Of a stretch of DNA of 18,815 nt, positions 15,583 through 18,815 are shown in pieces. The notes beneath the pieces were generated by a model that saw only the letters and a program-made list of their open reading frames with translations, was not told the origin of the DNA and made no database searches. Origin of the DNA: an uncultured Roseburia sp. (GTDB lineage Bacteria; Bacillota; Clostridia; Lachnospirales; Lachnospiraceae); the NCBI GenBank assembly GCA_910584215.1, contig CAJTYI010000061.1, forward strand, positions 1-18,815, in the 5' to 3' direction. The position numbers and the translations under genes were made by a program. Every line of letters begins with the position of its first letter. Within the stretch, counting starts at the first letter, position 1.

Positions 15583-15810
15583 TACCTTGTATACGCTTTA
15601 TGCCGTGTGAACTTGTTCACGTTAGCGCCCGTGCCGTGAGCTTTAGAAGCTCTTCTCGCACTGCTCTCCATGTCTGCTTTTCGGCATGAAACTCAGCACT
15701 TCTCCGCTAAGCAGTCTTTGCTGCCAGCGGTTAACAGTACTTTTCACGTAAGCTCCCATCTGCCTGGTTTTGCAGACATGCAATCAGGATTGTAATATCT
15801 TAGCTTCATA
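15583..15810 (-). other. intergenic stretch rich in nested inverted repeats, possible structured RNA
   Basis: No convincing ORF. It holds CATGTCTGC (15669-15677) paired with GCAGACATG (15772-15780), enclosing a hairpin with CCGCT/AGCGG plus GCAG/CTGC arms (15704-15730). Further on are GAGCTT-TAG-AAGCTC (15638-15652) and GTGAAC-TT-GTTCAC (15607-15620), the latter near a minus-strand TATACA 5' of the Cys-rich gene. This density of pairings would suit a multi-branched RNA or operators. No T-run terminator is visible, and it matches no RNA family I know. Confidence 0.35.
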
Positions 15811-16194
15811 CTAACTCCACCCGCATATCACTTCATCATACAGCCGCAGCAAAAATTCATGCAGCAGCTCTCTTTGGGTGTCCCAGTACATTTCCGTGAT
15901 CTCATCCCCGTCGTCCTGTGACTCCGTCACATCCATAACGGCGTCTAAGATCTCGGGATTTAAGTCGTCCATCGCTTCCTGTACGACGGATTCAAAGTCA
16001 CAGTAGCTGTCGCTGGCCATATACAGAATAAAATTGTCACGTTTTAGATTTTTTGCCGTGTAGCCGGAGGTAAAGATCTCGTTGCCGGCCTCTGCAATCT
16101 TTTCAAACTCCACCTTAACATTCTCATAATCCACCGCGCAATAGTTTTCCGTAAAAAATTTGTCAAAAACTTCTTTATCAATCCTGCGTTCCAT
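15811..16194 (-). CDS. hypothetical acidic protein
   Basis: A 127-residue soluble protein I do not recognise. It has no signal peptide or membrane segment. It is rich in Asp/Glu (FESVVQEAMDDLNPEILDAV, TESQDDGDEITEMYWD) and ends LLHEFLLRLYDEVICGWS. Predicted mostly helical. ATG 16194 has GGAG 8 bases upstream, better than the in-frame GTG at 16203, for which the spacing is too short. It has its own near-consensus promoter about 90 bp upstream, which supports it as a real, well-expressed gene. The downstream neighbour is the structured intergenic stretch and then the Cys-rich gene on the same strand, so the three may be co-transcribed. Confidence 0.75.
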   Translation of the reverse strand: MERRIDKEVFDKFFTENYCAVDYENVKVEFEKIAEAGNEIFTSGYTAKNLKRDNFILYMASDSYCDFESVVQEAMDDLNPEILDAVMDVTESQDDGDEITEMYWDTQRELLHEFLLRLYDEVICGWS

Positions 16195-16282
16195 CCGGTT
16201 CACTCCATCTTCGCTGTCTCATCCGTCTGATCTGCTCCGATACTATAAATGATATCAGAGTTCATCATCCCAAGTCTCTTTT

Positions 16283-16311
16283 ATTATAGCCACCTGCCCG
16301 GGACTTAGCAA
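16283..16311 (-). promoter_or_regulatory. promoter of the acidic hypothetical gene
   Basis: On the minus strand, TTGCTA (16306-16311) and a perfect TATAAT (16283-16288) are separated by 17 bp. Confidence 0.75.
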
Positions 16312-16379
16312 TAAAAAATACAAACATTTCGACATTCCCAAATCTTGCGCCACTTTCCCCTATGTCAAAAATATTCATT

Positions 16380-16634
16380 CTACCACTGGCCGCACTGCAC
16401 TTTCACGGCTTGTAAACGGCCTCCTGTTGTGCTAAAATAAGTCGGCAAGCAATTGACAAACGCAGAGCAATCGCAGGCAATGAGCGATTTCTCTACCCTT
16501 TTTTCAGGAGAATCGTGTATAAAATCTGCACGATCATTTATTTTCACACCTAAATTTGTACCGGAGCCACAAATTTGAATCGCAGTGCCAATCTGACATT
16601 TGGCCCGCGCACCTACGCAAAAATGCTCCGGCAT
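16380..16634 (-). CDS. possible PAAR-like (DUF4280-like) small protein
   Basis: An 84-residue ORF beginning MPEHFCVGARAKCQIGTA, then TNLGVKINDRADFIHDS. The opening resembles DUF4280 PAAR-like spike proteins of contractile injection systems (MP...GA..KC..GT), and six cysteines in 84 residues with a GQW end look non-random. The middle lacks the family's usual PFGMC motif (CDCSAF stands there), so the match is tentative. AGGA lies 7 bases before the ATG, within a palindrome shared with the opposing DUF4250 gene. No injection-system genes are in the window. It may be an orphan, a diverged relative, or an antisense shadow of the DUF4250 leader. Confidence 0.4.
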   Translation of the reverse strand: MPEHFCVGARAKCQIGTAIQICGSGTNLGVKINDRADFIHDSPEKRVEKSLIACDCSAFVNCLPTYFSTTGGRLQAVKVQCGQW

Positions 16635-16648
16635 GGAGGATTCCTATG
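16552..16648 (+). promoter_or_regulatory. inverted repeats in the DUF4250 leader and shared Shine-Dalgarno palindrome
   Basis: AAATTTGT (16552-16559) pairs with ACAAATTT (16569-16576). CCGGAG (16561-16566) could pair with CTCCGG (16626-16631) just before the ribosome site, whose GGAG (16635-16638) could alternatively pair with the same CTCC. At 16632-16648 the sequence reads CAT, GGAGGATTCCT, ATG: the 11-bp centre gives GGAGGA to the plus-strand ATG and AGGA to the minus-strand ATG. Confidence 0.4.
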
Positions 16649-16834
16649 GCGACATTTTATCAGCTTCCCCGCGACCCCGTTATGCTGTTGAGCTTTGTAA
16701 ATACGCAGCTGCGCGACAAATATCATTCATTCGATGATTTTATCAAAGCGACGCAGGCCGACCGGGAAGCGGTCACAAGCACACTCAGCTCGATCGACTA
16801 TGTCTATGACAGCGATCTCAACCAGTTTGTATGA
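16646..16834 (+). CDS. DUF4250 domain-containing protein
   Basis: A 62-residue protein that is one complete DUF4250 domain: YQLPRDPVMLLSFVNTQLRD at the start, a helical centre, and IDYVYDSDLNQFV at the end. This small family is common in Clostridia; the fold suggests a helix-turn-helix-like protein, but its function is unknown. ATG 16646 is 5 bases after a perfect GGAGGA; the longer open frame from 16556 is leader. Convergent with the metallopeptidase gene, 73 bp apart, with no obvious terminator. No good promoter is visible close by; it must lie within the opposing ORF region. Confidence 0.9.
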   Translation: MATFYQLPRDPVMLLSFVNTQLRDKYHSFDDFIKATQADREAVTSTLSSIDYVYDSDLNQFV

Positions 16835-16907
16835 CACCCCGTCAGCGACTGAAGTATTTCAACGATAGGACATGGCAAATTTGTTTGTCTTTCCGATGTT
16901 TGAGACC

Positions 16908-17474
16908 TTACGTTCGATTGAGCCGTTGCCGCACCCGCCTCCAATCAGGATAGAATCTGTCCATGTATCCCCAAAACACCGCGCTATGGCTCGCCTCGAG
17001 AATATGTGTCATCTCATGCACCACGACATATTCCAGGCAGTCCTCATCTTTTTCCAACAGCGCCAGATTGATGTTGATATGGCGGGTCCCGGCATTACAG
17101 GAACCCCAGCGCGTCTTCATCTGACGTATCGTGACGCCGGAAACCTTTACTCCCATCACGGGTTCCCATCGTTCGATCAAAAACAGCACCTTATCTTTGA
17201 GCAGACGTTTCCTCTCTTCGATCTGTGCCTTGCCGTACACGGGCGTGCCGACATCACTGCCGCGTTCTATGAACCATCGGCGCTGCTGCGCTTTGATCCA
17301 GGCGAGATGCGAGCCTGCAAATTCTCGAATGTTTTCCCTGCTCATATGGTGCGGCGCAGAAATCTGCACGCTGCCATCCTCTTTACGAATGCGCAGATAC
17401 ATATTTTTCATACGCTTTTTCGTGACGGTTACGATAACATCATCTATCTGGATTTGATACCTCTGTTCTTTCAT
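16908..17474 (-). CDS. YgjP-like (DUF45, M48-type) zinc metallopeptidase
   Basis: A 188-residue cytoplasmic protein. The N-terminal part (1-60) has the family pattern KKRMKNMYLRIRKEDGSVQI and PHHMSRENIREF. The middle has IRQMKTRWGSC (116-126), and the zinc site is HEMTH (153-157) with a third ligand His163 in ASHSAVFW. It is close to the family length of 170-240. YgjP-type proteins are SprT-like metallopeptidases; substrates are not established. Its ATG overlaps the stop of the upstream WYL regulator gene (ATGA at 17471-17474), so translation is coupled. Confidence 0.92.
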   Translation of the reverse strand: MKEQRYQIQIDDVIVTVTKKRMKNMYLRIRKEDGSVQISAPHHMSRENIREFAGSHLAWIKAQQRRWFIERGSDVGTPVYGKAQIEERKRLLKDKVLFLIERWEPVMGVKVSGVTIRQMKTRWGSCNAGTRHININLALLEKDEDCLEYVVVHEMTHILEASHSAVFWGYMDRFYPDWRRVRQRLNRT

Positions 17475-18619
17475 AGACCTTTGCTGTTTTCCCCGCTCTC
17501 CATCCCCTGCTCTTTCGCGGCCTCTCTGACATTACTTTCCGATACTTCTGCGCCCTGGAAGCCGCCCGGCATTTTCTCCTTAAATTCCGCATCTTTAAGA
17601 CGGTTTGGCTTCTCTTCCTCCAGGCGTTTTGTCCCCTCATATCCTTTGAGCACTGACCGCAAAAAGTTCTGATACTGCCAAACAACCCTCTGGGGAGAAA
17701 TAATTTTAACCGCATTGCCCAGTCCCGTCACCCAGCCGAAAAACTGACGGCTGACCGCCACATGCACGCGCGCGGTGATATGGCAGACATCTTCCCTGCG
17801 CAGTGCAGCTTCGCTCCCGAAGCGGTCTACGATCACGCCGGTGAGGTGTTCCTCACACAGAAGCGTCACCGTCTCCTCTTCGCCCGCAAACATGCCAAAT
17901 GTTTTTCTGGAATACGCGGCGATATCAAAATTTTCAAAAAGCTCCCTGCCCTCCCGCTTCTGCTCCGTCACGGAAATATGCAGCATCTTATCCACCCGGT
18001 AATGGCGTATCATCCGCCGTTCCATATCATAGGCAATCAGATAATAATTCTCGTCATCCCACGTCAAAAGCCACGGACTTACCTCATAATACTTTCCCCC
18101 GTGGCGCAGCTTCATCTCCCGTTCAATACTCCAGTCGAAATATTGAAAGCGTACGCATTGATTGCTGGCGATCGCATTGTATACCATATCCACCGAATAA
18201 TAGATCGACTCGTTTACCGTTTTATTGCGGTTTGTCACCACCACCTGTCGATGCAGCAGCTTACCCTCATTTTTGCTGCAAAGGGACTCCAGTTTGCCGA
18301 TCAGCTCCCGCGATTTTTTAGTTGTTATAAATTTTGACGCCTGCACCGCATCCACGAGCAGTTTCAGCTCCGCCAGCTCAAACCGGCGGCTTGCCAGGTA
18401 GTAGCCGCCGGCCCGCCCTTTGGTCTTAATAATATCCATGCCAAATTCCGTCAGCATATCCATATCCCGGTAAATGCTTTTGCGCTCTGCCTGTATACCC
18501 ACTTTTTCCAGCTCCTCGATCAGCTGCTGGGTGGACAGGGGATGGGTTTCGTCTGTCTTTTCCTCTAAAATCTGCATCAGATACACTAATTTCAGCTTTT
18601 GATTTTCAATCCTCGCCAT
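17471..18619 (-). CDS. WYL-domain transcriptional regulator
   Basis: A 382-residue DNA-binding regulator. Residues 1-70 are a winged helix of HTH_11 type (KLVYLMQILEEKTDE, ERKSIYRDMDMLTEFGMDII) with the typical wing GRAGGYYLASR. The WYL domain follows at about 145-235 (IASNQCVRFQYFDW, SPWLLTWDDENYYLIAYD, IRHYRVDKM), with PWLLTW in place of the family P-x-x-L-x-x-x-x-x-x-W-Y-L. The C-terminal WCX extension (240-325) contains FFGWVTGLGNAVKIISP. A charged tail of about 55 residues is unusual. WYL domains sense nucleic acids or ligands in defence and DNA-repair regulators; the target here is unknown. ATG 18619 has AGGAGAT upstream; an in-frame TTG at 18670 lies inside the inverted repeat and was rejected. 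First gene of an operon with the YgjP-like gene. Confidence 0.92.
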   Translation of the reverse strand: MARIENQKLKLVYLMQILEEKTDETHPLSTQQLIEELEKVGIQAERKSIYRDMDMLTEFGMDIIKTKGRAGGYYLASRRFELAELKLLVDAVQASKFITTKKSRELIGKLESLCSKNEGKLLHRQVVVTNRNKTVNESIYYSVDMVYNAIASNQCVRFQYFDWSIEREMKLRHGGKYYEVSPWLLTWDDENYYLIAYDMERRMIRHYRVDKMLHISVTEQKREGRELFENFDIAAYSRKTFGMFAGEEETVTLLCEEHLTGVIVDRFGSEAALRREDVCHITARVHVAVSRQFFGWVTGLGNAVKIISPQRVVWQYQNFLRSVLKGYEGTKRLEEEKPNRLKDAEFKEKMPGGFQGAEVSESNVREAAKEQGMESGENSKGL

Positions 18620-18654
18620 CTTATCTCCTCTGCATTTCTGCCCGGTAAATCCGT

Positions 18655-18815
18655 ATAGGTTATTAGCCAAGTTATTTGACTACATACCTACGGCTAGTGG
18701 TGCATATTTATTCTATCGTAAACTTCTAAAGACTTTTTCTTTTTCACAAGGTAAATGCGGCAATTCATCGTAAGTTGGCGCCACAGTCTCTGCTTTTCTT
18801 CTGAATTGAGCAAAT
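18655..18815 (-). repeat. right copy of the inverted repeat that brackets the window
   Basis: Reverse complement of 36-190, running into the window edge. It ends 35 bp before the WYL regulator ATG, so it supplies that gene's leader; a TAGAAT -10-like box (18711-18716) with no good -35 is present in both copies. Read on the minus strand, its outer part is open to a TAG at 18713-18715 and includes AETVAPTYDE, so it may hold the 3' end of a gene that lies outside the window. Confidence 0.8.

Noticed and set aside
15680..15780. Short minus-strand peptides of 20-35 codons in the structured intergenic stretch
   Set aside because: Starts lack ribosome sites and the frames are interrupted; the inverted repeats explain the region better.
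16453..16458. TTGACA, a perfect -35 on the plus strand, as a promoter for DUF4250
   Set aside because: The sequence 16-18 bp downstream (GGCAAT region) is not a usable -10, and the spacing to TATAAA at 16518 is far too long.

Overview
The window looks like a chromosomal segment of a low-to-moderate-GC Clostridia bacterium, most likely Lachnospiraceae. The basis is Gram-positive promoters (TTGNNN, 17 bp, TATAAT), strong GGAGG ribosome binding sites, small proteins of families common in that group (DUF4250, and a Cys-rich protein resembling DUF6472), and an FtsH with a long low-complexity tail. The genus call is inference; no rRNA or tRNA is present.

Left third (1-6.7 kb, all on the minus strand) is an exported-protein region. 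It holds a BspA-type leucine-rich-repeat protein, two tandemly duplicated putative lipoproteins with a bacterial Ig-like (Big) domain, and an 852-residue secreted subtilisin-like protease fused to a C-terminal helical domain that resembles zinc-dependent phospholipase C / DUF6765-type domains. Between the duplicated lipoproteins and the protease lies a 132-bp decayed copy of the protease's own C-terminal domain, so this locus has been reshaped by duplication. The protease promoter has an 11-bp direct repeat with 21-bp periodicity just upstream of its -35, the geometry of a response-regulator site.

Middle (6.9-15.3 kb) is mostly housekeeping: a MATE-family efflux gene with a strong promoter, an operator-like inverted repeat and a foldable leader; a TfoX N-terminal-domain protein; the ftsH-uvrC operon; and divergent pyrG with a bidirectional terminator.

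Right part (15.3-18.8 kb) holds small genes: a Cys-rich 57-residue protein, an unknown 127-residue acidic protein with a near-consensus promoter, a possible PAAR-like (DUF4280-like) ORF whose start faces DUF4250 across a shared Shine-Dalgarno palindrome, and a two-gene operon of a WYL-domain regulator and a YgjP-type metallopeptidase overlapping by ATGA.

The two ends of the window carry about 155-161 bp of the same sequence in inverted orientation (36-190 and 18655-18815), so the whole segment is bracketed by an inverted repeat. I see no CRISPR array, no intact transposase or integrase, and no phage genes. The best candidates for something new are the protease/PLC-like fusion with its duplicated remnant, the bracketing repeats, and the structured non-coding stretch at 15.58-15.81 kb.
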